From Propionibacteriaceae bacterium (GTDB lineage Bacteria; Actinomycetota; Actinomycetes; Propionibacteriales; Propionibacteriaceae): 5,587 nucleotides of DNA. Under the pieces are notes generated by a model, which worked only from the letters and a program-made list of their open reading frames with translations, was not told where the DNA came from and made no database searches. The position numbers and the translations under genes are program-made. Positions 1 to 5,105 of the stretch are shown one piece after another; the stretch's first letter is position 1, and every line of letters begins with the position of its first letter. The stretch is taken from positions 1 to 5,587 of the forward strand of contig WQYJ01000145.1 of assembly GCA_009781325.1 (NCBI GenBank). Direction: 5' to 3'.

Positions 1-986
1 AGTACGCACCAGGTCGCATAGAGCCGAAGCATCTCGCCCTCGCTGGCAACAAAAGCCTCAAAAGCCATCTCCCGTGATGCCCGGCGCCCCAACTGGAAGA
101 TCACCTTCAGCGCATCCTTCTTGGCTACCCACACCTCGTCGCGCGGAATAGACGAGGAAGTCTCTGCTGCCAAGTACGCCTCTTTCCGACGCTGCTGTAC
201 GAGGGCACGCGCATCCTGCAAAGCTGTGGCGTACTCCTCAATCCCCTCAGGTCGGATATAAATCGGATTGACATATTGCCTTGTCGACGGGAAGTACGGC
301 GATGGCTGCATGGGCGCAGTCACCTCGGCAGCATGGATGGGATTGATCAAAACAAAATCTGCGCCATGGGCTGTCTTGGCCCACACGGCCAAATCCGCCA
401 GATCTGTGAAGTCACCGACTCCCCAGGAGGTCTCAGAGCACACCGAATAGAGCTGAGTCATGAAACCCCACACCGAATCAGACTCGATTTCCGGGGTTGG
501 CAGGCGCTTGGGGGTGACAACAAAAGACGACTCCCAGGCATCATCATCGGATTCCAAGAACAGCGTGTGATAACCCGGAGGAACGTGAGTCGGCAGGTTG
601 AAGCTGGCACGGCCAACCCACTTGCTGTCGATAATACGATCGGGATCGAAGTTGCCGACCTGATCTAACGCGAAGGTGGAACCGTCTTCCAGCCGTACCC
701 ACACATGAGCCGGACGCCCCGAGCGTACGTGAGCATGAATCTTTTTCGCCTCATCCTGGGTGACGACGATGCACTCAGGCAGCGCCTTTCTCCAGGGACG
801 CTCATCGGCTTCGATGAAAGCCTTATCGATCCATTCCTCACCCTCGGTATCGACATCCATGGCCTTCAAACAAGCCACCACTGTGGCCTCGGATGGCTGA
901 CGATATTGGCCCTTCCAATCCCAGAACTCGGTGGAGATTCCATAGGCATGGGCAAGGCTGGCTATTCGGGGGTCAATCCCTGTCAT
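1..986 (-). CDS. malQ: 4-alpha-glucanotransferase (amylomaltase, GH77), N-terminal part, cut by the window edge
   Basis: The enzyme transfers 4-alpha-glucan segments between maltodextrins and to glucose in the cytoplasm, as part of maltodextrin and glycogen metabolism. I translated 328 codons from the ATG at 986; two more bases reach the window edge and no stop is present. Residues 1-70 are helical with an early FWDWKGQ motif, and about 70-160 look like the N-terminal beta-sandwich found in many actinobacterial MalQ proteins. The GH77 barrel starts near 172, with QLYSVCSETSWGVGDF (178-193), INPIHA (214-219) and PSPYFPSTRQYVNPIYI (228-244), all characteristic of the family. The catalytic Asp/Glu residues lie beyond the window, so activity cannot be judged. 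The start is fixed by AGAAGGAA four bases upstream. It begins 22 bp after the RDD gene ends, so the two are probably cotranscribed. Family assignment is firm; exact substrate preference is not visible. Confidence 0.93.
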   Translation of the reverse strand, partial: MTGIDPRIASLAHAYGISTEFWDWKGQYRQPSEATVVACLKAMDVDTEGEEWIDKAFIEADERPWRKALPECIVVTQDEAKKIHAHVRSGRPAHVWVRLEDGSTFALDQVGNFDPDRIIDSKWVGRASFNLPTHVPPGYHTLFLESDDDAWESSFVVTPKRLPTPEIESDSVWGFMTQLYSVCSETSWGVGDFTDLADLAVWAKTAHGADFVLINPIHAAEVTAPMQPSPYFPSTRQYVNPIYIRPEGIEEYATALQDARALVQQRRKEAYLAAETSSSIPRDEVWVAKKDALKVIFQLGRRASREMAFEAFVASEGEMLRLYATWCV

Positions 987-990
987 TGGG

Positions 991-998
991 TTCCTTCT
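991..998 (-). promoter_or_regulatory. Ribosome binding site of malQ
   Basis: On the minus strand AGAAGGAA lies 4 nt before the ATG at 986. It occupies most of the 22-bp gap after the RDD gene stop codon. It is the best Shine-Dalgarno match in the window and decides the malQ start. Confidence 0.75.
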
Positions 999-1008
999 TT
1001 GTTCGTCG

Positions 1009-1785
1009 TCAGTCTTCGCTGGGTTGTGCCTGATCGATTTGTTCTGCTCGCTCGCCATGCACTTTGACGAGAAGAGTGGAAGCAAAGATGTCAGTGACGG
1101 ACTGCTTACGTCTGTGCCATAACGGCAGGAAAACGTTCACTGCCTGAATGAGCATAAATATGCTACCACCGGTTGAGAAGAGCGCCCAACTGAGGCCTTT
1201 GGAGACTGCTCGCAGCCATCCTGGTTTCTCTTCGGTAAAGGTGTAGTCGGTGTGGGGCGGGATCATGGATGGGGAAAGTGGTGCTCGTACGACTTTGACT
1301 CCGACAGCTTTGTGTCCCAGGGTCGCTCCCCACGTGCCTAAGAATGCTATGCAGTAAACCGCAGTGATCCCTCCCAAGGCGAGCAGTAGAGTCGAGACAT
1401 TGTTCGCTAGGGCTTGGGTTGGGGTGGCAAATTCACCGATGAGCAAGGCGTCGGCCACTTCTTGGCTGTAGGCAAGGTATTGCTCCGCCGTTCGGGATAG
1501 AAAGTCCGGTGCTGCGGTGAGCAGGACGATCGCTGCCAGAACCCAAGCGATGATGGAGTCGATGATTCCAGCGCCCAAGCGGCGCCACCACCCTGCAAGA
1601 GGAAGGTCGAGTGCCGGGTCTGCCTTCCGAGAGGTATTTTGGGGATGCGTACGAAGCTTCAGCGTGGTTTGGGGTGAATGGCGTACGACCTGAGTCCAGG
1701 CTTGGCCGTCCCAATACCGTTCCAACCCCGGGTTCGCCGGATCGCGATACCACCCCCCAGGCGGGCTATCAGGACGAATACTCAT
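1009..1785 (-). CDS. DUF2510 and RDD domain membrane protein, function unknown
   Basis: This is a 258-residue protein. Residues 8-35 form a DUF2510 motif (PPGGWYRDPANPG, then RYWDGQAWT), a short Trp-rich module common at the N-terminus of actinobacterial membrane proteins. After a polar linker (about 36-60), an RDD-family domain runs from about 62 to 243. It has AGWWRRLGAGIIDSIIAW at the start of the first helix, TWGATLGHKAVGVKVV at 151-166 after the second, and WHRRKQSVTDIFASTLLV near the end. Likely membrane segments are about 72-92, 130-150 and 197-219. The C-terminal tail is charged and polar. RDD proteins are mostly uncharacterised; some members have been linked to ion transport, but nothing here shows a substrate. 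There is no upstream in-frame ATG before a stop, and no spaced Shine-Dalgarno sequence; the G-run touches the ATG, so the message may be leaderless. malQ follows after 22 bp. Confidence 0.88.
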   Translation of the reverse strand: MSIRPDSPPGGWYRDPANPGLERYWDGQAWTQVVRHSPQTTLKLRTHPQNTSRKADPALDLPLAGWWRRLGAGIIDSIIAWVLAAIVLLTAAPDFLSRTAEQYLAYSQEVADALLIGEFATPTQALANNVSTLLLALGGITAVYCIAFLGTWGATLGHKAVGVKVVRAPLSPSMIPPHTDYTFTEEKPGWLRAVSKGLSWALFSTGGSIFMLIQAVNVFLPLWHRRKQSVTDIFASTLLVKVHGERAEQIDQAQPSED

Positions 1786-1797
1786 CCCCCTATTCTG
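1786..1797 (-). promoter_or_regulatory. Candidate -10 box for a leaderless RDD-gene transcript
   Basis: On the minus strand CAGAAT (1792-1797) is followed by AGGGGG and then directly by the ATG at 1785. A 6-nt gap between a TAnnnT-like hexamer and ATG is what leaderless actinobacterial genes show. The first base is off consensus and I see no good -35 box, so this is tentative. The alternative is a leadered transcript using the G-run as a poorly spaced ribosome site. Confidence 0.35.
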
Positions 1798-1827
1798 CCA
1801 CGCCCCCGCCAGTCATTCTGCCTCACC

Positions 1828-1946
1828 TCTGTCATCCTGCCGCCAGGCAGGACCCCCGGCAGCCGAACTATGGACTATAGAAAGAAAAGCCAACCCCAGA
1901 CCCTACGTCGGCCGCCGGGGGTCCTGCCTGGCGGCAGGATGACCGG
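1828..1946. repeat. Element A, copy 1: 119-bp inverted-repeat element
   Basis: Two cores point towards each other, with starts 86 bp apart. Between them is the A spacer, containing ACTATGGACTATAG, an A-rich stretch, and AACCCCAGACCCTACG. The arms extend past the cores through GGCAGCCGA on the left and TCGGCCGCC on the right, giving about 40 bp per arm. The left outer end is degraded, so this is the most worn of the three copies. Confidence 0.85.
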
Positions 1947-2030
1947 TGGTTTTGTAGAGACTGGGGTTAGGAAAGCTCGCTAAAGGCCATACCTCACCCC
2001 CGGTCATCCCGCCGAAGGCGGGACCCCCGG
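1915..2030 (-). repeat. B-type segment in inverted orientation
   Basis: Read on the minus strand, this stretch matches 5278-5394 upstream of proB: a GAA-loop core, then GGTGAAG-like bases, a spacer with CTCTAG-like and AGCGAGCTTTCCTAACCCCAG blocks, then a GCCA-loop core. By eye only a handful of bases differ over about 116 bp. It overlaps element A copy 1 by sharing the core at 1915-1946. The following 2031-2056 continues the match to the preceding B spacer, then breaks off. Confidence 0.8.
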
Positions 2031-2056
2031 CGGCTGACGCAGGGACTGGGGTTGCA

Positions 2057-2175
2057 CCGGTCATCCTGCCGCCAGGCAGGACCCCCGGAAGCCGAACTAT
2101 GGACTATAGAAAGAAAAGCCAACCCCGGACCCTACGTCGGCTGCCGGGGGTCCTGCCTGGCGGCAGGATGACCGG
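2057..2175. repeat. Element A, copy 2: 119-bp inverted-repeat element
   Basis: This is the best-preserved copy. Cores at 2057-2088 (F) and 2144-2175 (R) both have the GCCA loop and intact CCGG ends. The arms continue inward through AGCCGA and TCGGCT, giving about 40 bp of almost perfect inverted repeat around a 40-bp centre. The spacer is almost identical to copy 1 (one visible change, CCCCAGAC to CCCCGGAC). Confidence 0.9.
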
Positions 2176-2184
2176 GGGCGTATG

Positions 2185-2208
2185 GGCTTGAGTGCAGTGT
2201 GACAAGCC
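2185..2208 (-). terminator. Small inverted repeat directly after the proA stop (weak terminator candidate)
   Basis: GGCTTG and CAAGCC form a 6-bp stem around a 12-nt loop, and the stem abuts the proA stop codon. There is no T-run after it on the minus strand, so it does not fit a classical intrinsic terminator. The stronger hairpins of element A begin 10 bp further on and could contribute. Confidence 0.3.
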
Positions 2209-3453
2209 TCAGCGAATCTGACCATTGCCGGTGATGACGTACTTCGTGGTCGTCATTTCCGGTAGAGCCATGGGGCCGCGGGCATGAAGTTTCTGTGTGG
2301 CGATGCCGATCTCAGCCCCAAACCCGAACATTCCTCCATCAACGAACCGGCTCGACGCATTCACCAGCACACATGCCGCATCAACCTCGGCAGCAAACCG
2401 ATTCTGATTCCCAACATCATTAGTAATAATCGTCTCTGAATGACCAGAACTATGGCTTCGAATGAACCCAATCGCTTCATCCAAATCATCCACAATAGCC
2501 ACACGAATATCGAGGCTTAGGAACTCTTCATCCCAGCCGTCGTACGGAGTCTCTCCAATTCGAGCATCGAGAGCCTGTGCTCGGGAATCCCCTTGAACAC
2601 CGACTCCCAGCTCAGTGAAAGTATCGACCATCCGCGGCAGAAAATCCCGCGCAATCGAAGCATCGATAACCAGAGTTTCCAAGGCATTACACACCGAAGG
2701 ACGCTGGGTTTTCGCGTTGATAATGATGTCTACAGCCATGTCCTGATCTGCACTAGCATCAACGAAGAGGTGACAATTTCCCGCACCTGTTTCGATGACC
2801 GGCACCTGCGAGCCGCGTACGACAGCGTCGATCAGGGAGGCACCGCCGCGAGGAATAAGTACGTCGACCAATCCGCGGGCTTTCATCATCTCATCGGTAA
2901 TATCGTGACCGCCTTCAACAAGGTTGACGATGCGCGGATCGAGGCCAACAGCTTCCAGTCCATGCTGGAGGGCTGCGATGACTGCCCGATTGGAGTCCAG
3001 GGCGGAAGAAGAACCGCGAAGCAGAGCGGCATTTCCAGACTTGAGACAGATGCCGGCTGCATCGGCGGTGACATTGGGGCGGGCTTCGTAGATGATGCCT
3101 ACGACGCCGATAGGTACGCGTACTTTGTTGATATGGACACCGTTTTCGAGATTCCAGCCGTGGAGAACTTCACCGACTGGGTCCGGCAAGCCAGATAGGT
3201 CGCGTAGCCCCTGGGCCATCCCTTCTACCCGGGAAGGGTCGAGGCTGAGCCGGTCGATGAGCGCGGAGGCGACTCCGGCCTCGCGGGAGCGCTGTACGTC
3301 GCGGCCATTCGCTTCGAGGATTTGCTGGACGTGGGCCATTAAGGAATCCGCCATAGAATGCAGTGCCTTGTCTTTGACCGCCCGAGTAGCAGTAGCCAGA
3401 CCAAGTGAAGCCTCCCGAGCGCCTCGCGCCTGCTCAATAAATACCGATGTCAT
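2209..3453 (-). CDS. proA: Glutamate-5-semialdehyde dehydrogenase (gamma-glutamyl phosphate reductase)
   Basis: The enzyme reduces gamma-glutamyl phosphate to glutamate 5-semialdehyde with NADPH, the second step of proline synthesis, in the cytoplasm. The 414-residue length is normal for ProA, an aldehyde-dehydrogenase-fold enzyme. The N-terminal helical region (1-105) leads into the nucleotide-binding part with VPIGVVGIIYEARPNVTADA (113-132) and LKSGNAALLRGSS (137-149). The catalytic cysteine is C255 in QRPSVCNALETLV (250-262). HSSGHSE sits at 334-340, and the family signature follows at about 365-393, starting NASSRFVDGG and ending QKLHARGP. No key residue is missing. The start at 3453 gives the expected N-terminus but has no Shine-Dalgarno sequence; a TAnnnT box 6 nt upstream suggests a leaderless message. 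Its partner proB is 461 bp upstream, with a repeat array between. The 3' half uses many T-ending codons compared with the 5' part. Confidence 0.97.
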   Translation of the reverse strand: MTSVFIEQARGAREASLGLATATRAVKDKALHSMADSLMAHVQQILEANGRDVQRSREAGVASALIDRLSLDPSRVEGMAQGLRDLSGLPDPVGEVLHGWNLENGVHINKVRVPIGVVGIIYEARPNVTADAAGICLKSGNAALLRGSSSALDSNRAVIAALQHGLEAVGLDPRIVNLVEGGHDITDEMMKARGLVDVLIPRGGASLIDAVVRGSQVPVIETGAGNCHLFVDASADQDMAVDIIINAKTQRPSVCNALETLVIDASIARDFLPRMVDTFTELGVGVQGDSRAQALDARIGETPYDGWDEEFLSLDIRVAIVDDLDEAIGFIRSHSSGHSETIITNDVGNQNRFAAEVDAACVLVNASSRFVDGGMFGFGAEIGIATQKLHARGPMALPEMTTTKYVITGNGQIR

Positions 3454-3459
3454 GGATGT

Positions 3460-3488
3460 AGACTACCCTGTTCCCCACCCCCGGTCAT
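3460..3488 (-). promoter_or_regulatory. Candidate proA promoter with its -35 inside a repeat core
   Basis: On the minus strand TAGTCT (3460-3465) fits the TAnnnT -10 pattern and stands 6 nt before the ATG, so transcription would start at or next to the start codon. Exactly 17 bp upstream, ATGACC (3483-3488) matches TTGACA at four of six positions. That hexamer is the conserved end (ATGACCGG) of the hairpin core at 3481-3512. The spacer is G-rich. The arrangement is seen directly; promoter activity is inferred. Confidence 0.5.
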
Positions 3489-3720
3489 CCTGCCGCGAGG
3501 CAGGCCCCCCGGCGGATGTCGTAGGGGATGGGGTAAAGATCTTGGCCCAAGACCCCACCCCCAGTCATCCTGCCGCAAGGCAGGACCCCCGGCGGGTGTC
3601 GTAGGGTCTTGGGTTAAGATCTTGGCTCAAGACCCCACCCCCGGTCATCCTGCCGCGAGGCAGGACCCCCGGCGGGTGTCGTAGGGGATGGGGTTAAGAT
3701 CTTGGCCCAAGACCCCACCC
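3481..3720. repeat. Three tandem copies of an 80-bp unit (C type)
   Basis: Units start at 3481, 3561 and 3641, and the next core starts at 3721, so the period is exactly 80 bp. Each unit is a 32-bp F core plus a 48-bp C spacer with GTAGGG, GGGTTAAGATCTTGG and CAAGACCCCACCC. The C spacer carries a second palindrome: in the middle copy GGGTCTTG pairs with CAAGACCC around AAGATCTT. The bases before the first unit (3473-3480, CCCCACCC) match a unit end. Few bases differ between copies, including an A to C change at 3505 that breaks one stem pair in the first core. Confidence 0.93.
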
Positions 3721-3839
3721 CCGGTCATCCTGCCGTGAGGCAGGACCCCCGGAAGCCAAACTATGGACTATAGAAAGAAAAGCCAACCCAAGACCCTACG
3801 TTGGCTGCCGGGGGTCCTGCCTGGCGGCAGGATGACCGG
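3721..3839. repeat. Element A, copy 3: 119-bp inverted-repeat element
   Basis: The layout matches copies 1 and 2, with core starts about 86 bp apart, the same ACTATGGACTATAG and A-rich centre, and arms of about 40 bp. Here the inner arms read AGCCAA and TTGGCT where copy 2 has AGCCGA and TCGGCT, so both sides changed together and pairing is kept. The left core has a GTGA loop and the right core GCCA. Confidence 0.9.
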
Positions 3840-3908
3840 GAAAAAGAAAACCTATCCCCCGACCCTACGACAACCGCCGGGGGTCCTGCCTGACGGCAGG
3901 ATGACCGG
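3840..3908. repeat. Right half of an element A, ending 6 bp from the proB stop
   Basis: The segment holds an A-rich stretch (3841-3850), a version of the A-spacer right half (CGACCCTACG) and an R core at 3877-3908 with a GTCA loop; the left arm is missing. For a proB transcript this core is the first hairpin after the stop. The T-rich stretch on that strand comes about 25 nt after the hairpin, too far for a standard intrinsic terminator, but the stem could protect the 3' end or slow polymerase. Confidence 0.7.
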
Positions 3909-3914
3909 GGTGGG

Positions 3915-5063
3915 TTAGCTTATTACCAGATCGTCGCGGTGGACGACCGGTTTGGAGTAGGCGGGGCCGATGGTGGAGGCTAATTCTGAGGAGTTGTGCC
4001 CGAGCATCTCCGGCAGTTCGGCGGAGTCGAAGGCGGCCAAACCACGCGCGATGACCTCTCCATCAGCATTAACAATTTCAACAGAATCACCAGCATGAAA
4101 ATCACCTGTCACCTGAGTGATCCCAGCAGCTAAAAGCGAAGCAGCGGTGGTGAGAAGCGCATTAGCAGCACCATCATCAACATGAAGCTGCCCTTGAATC
4201 TCACTCGCCTGGGCGAGCCACCCTTGGCGCCGTGAAAGACGCTTCGCGGACGCCGCAAAAACCGTACCCACTTCATGACCTGCCAAGGCAGCCGCAGCTT
4301 GATTACAGCGTGCCAGAATCACCGGAATCCCGGCCGAAGCTGCCAGCCGTGCCGCTTCAACCTTCGACGCCATTCCACCCGATCCAATCCCCGAAGACCC
4401 AGGACGAAGCACATCAATGTCGAGCGCTGCCACATCGCAGACATAATCGACCCGCTGTGCTGATGGATCGGAGGGGTCGATGGTGTAAAGACCATCCACA
4501 TCAGAGAGAAGAACCAGCGCATCAGCATGGACTAACCCTGCGACTAGAGCTGCCAGATAGTCGTTGTCACCGAGGCGCAGTTCGCGGGTGGCGACAGTGT
4601 CGTTCTCGTTGACGATAGGTACGACACGCAGCCGGGTGAGGGCGCCGAAGGTACGCAGAGCATTGGAGTAGCTGGCTTTGCGCGAGAGATCCTCGCGGGT
4701 GAGCAGGACTTGGGCTGTACGAATTCCATGGGCGGCAAAGGCTTGGGTGTAGGCAGACATCAGCAGGCCCTGACCCACAGCCGCAGCGGCTTGCTGTTGA
4801 GGGATGTCGGTGGGACGGCGTTTGAACTTTAGCGGTTCCAAGCCGGCGGCTACAGCACCGGAACTTACTAGGATCACTTCAGAACCGCGAAGTTGACGTA
4901 GGGCTAGGGCGTTGACAAGGATATTTAAGGTGTCCAGATCGATGCCTGATTTGGGTGAGGCTAGAGAAGAAGACCCTACTTTCACCACAACACGGCGAGC
5001 CTTGGAGATGTGGTCTCTAATCGCAGTCGCATCCGATGATCGTGGGTCAGTCGTCTCAATCAT
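3915..5063 (-). CDS. proB: Glutamate 5-kinase (gamma-glutamyl kinase) with C-terminal PUA domain
   Basis: The enzyme phosphorylates glutamate with ATP to gamma-glutamyl phosphate, the first and usually proline-inhibited step of proline synthesis, in the cytoplasm. The protein has 382 residues: an amino-acid-kinase domain (about 22-265) and a PUA domain (about 283-360). Kinase motifs are VVVKVGSSSL (25-34, with K28), VSSGAVAAG (66-74), VNENDTV (151-157, D155) and LRLGDNDYLAALVAG (162-176, N167), LLSDVDGLYTIDP (185-197) and SGGMASKVEAARLA (228-241, K234). These correspond to the substrate-binding and catalytic positions of the E. coli enzyme. The PUA part has VDDGAANALL and VTGDFHAGDSVEI. It is complete and looks functional. 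AGGA lies 5 nt before the ATG. The 3' third uses more T-ending codons than the 5' part. Confidence 0.97.
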   Translation of the reverse strand: MIETTDPRSSDATAIRDHISKARRVVVKVGSSSLASPKSGIDLDTLNILVNALALRQLRGSEVILVSSGAVAAGLEPLKFKRRPTDIPQQQAAAAVGQGLLMSAYTQAFAAHGIRTAQVLLTREDLSRKASYSNALRTFGALTRLRVVPIVNENDTVATRELRLGDNDYLAALVAGLVHADALVLLSDVDGLYTIDPSDPSAQRVDYVCDVAALDIDVLRPGSSGIGSGGMASKVEAARLAASAGIPVILARCNQAAAALAGHEVGTVFAASAKRLSRRQGWLAQASEIQGQLHVDDGAANALLTTAASLLAAGITQVTGDFHAGDSVEIVNADGEVIARGLAAFDSAELPEMLGHNSSELASTIGPAYSKPVVHRDDLVIS

Positions 5064-5068
5064 GTCGT

Positions 5069-5097
5069 TCCTAACTCGCTTCTCACCTCGTATTCTA
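5069..5097 (-). promoter_or_regulatory. Candidate proB -10 box and ribosome binding site
   Basis: On the minus strand TAGAAT (5092-5097) is a near-consensus -10 box, predicting a start near 5085 and a leader of about 20 nt. AGGAA (5069-5073) then sits 5 nt before the ATG. The -35 region at 17-bp spacing is GCGGCA (5115-5120), a weak match that falls inside the hairpin core at 5106-5136. So proB, unlike proA, seems to be leadered. Confidence 0.5.
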
Positions 5098-5105
5098 GCT
5101 TCTCT

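Larger units (their letters stand above)
1809..2175. repeat. Palindromic repeat array 1 (RDD gene to proA gap)
   Basis: This array fills most of the 423-bp gap. It holds five hairpin cores: F at 1828-1859 (its outer CCGG is degraded to TCTG), R at 1915-1946, F at 2000-2030 (short-loop type), F at 2057-2088 and R at 2144-2175. A remnant at 1809-1822 matches only the first 14 bases of the core, with two changes. The joints are a full A spacer in plus direction (1860-1914), a B spacer in minus direction (1947-1999), a truncated minus spacer (2031-2056) and another full A spacer (2089-2143). I see no coding capacity in it. The 33 bp between the array and the proA stop contain only a small inverted repeat. 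Confidence 0.9.
3481..3908. repeat. Palindromic repeat array 2 (proA to proB gap)
   Basis: The array fills nearly all of the 461-bp gap, from 27 bp before the proA start to 6 bp after the proB stop. Its cores are F at 3481-3512, F at 3561-3592, F at 3641-3672, F at 3721-3752, R at 3808-3839 and R at 3877-3908. Loops on the CCGGTCAT strand are GCGA, GCAA, GCGA, GTGA, GCCA and GTCA. It contains a tandem 80-bp block, one full element A and a truncated one. I find no gene in it. Confidence 0.92.

Noticed and set aside
268..1067. Short plus-strand reading frames across the left end
   Set aside because: The minus strand carries a continuous GH77 protein here up to 986 and the RDD gene from 1009, which explains the sequence fully.
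1828..2175. Integron attC sites
   Set aside because: The inverted arms are long and nearly perfect, there are no cassette genes between them, and I see no clear attC end motifs or integrase.
2593..3198. 201-codon plus-strand reading frame within proA, and similar long frames within proB and the RDD gene
   Set aside because: They overlap convincing minus-strand genes, resemble no family I know, and have no ribosome site; they are shadows of the real codons.
3466..3488. G-quadruplex at the proA promoter
   Set aside because: The minus strand has only three close G-runs (GGGGG, GGGG, GGG); the fourth needed run is not near.
3840..3876. Intrinsic terminator of proB using the T-rich stretch on the minus strand
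   Set aside because: The T-rich stretch begins about 25 nt after the hairpin core, not directly after the stem.
3481..3908. CRISPR array
   Set aside because: The spacers are themselves repeats of each other, cores occur in both orientations, and no cas gene is present.
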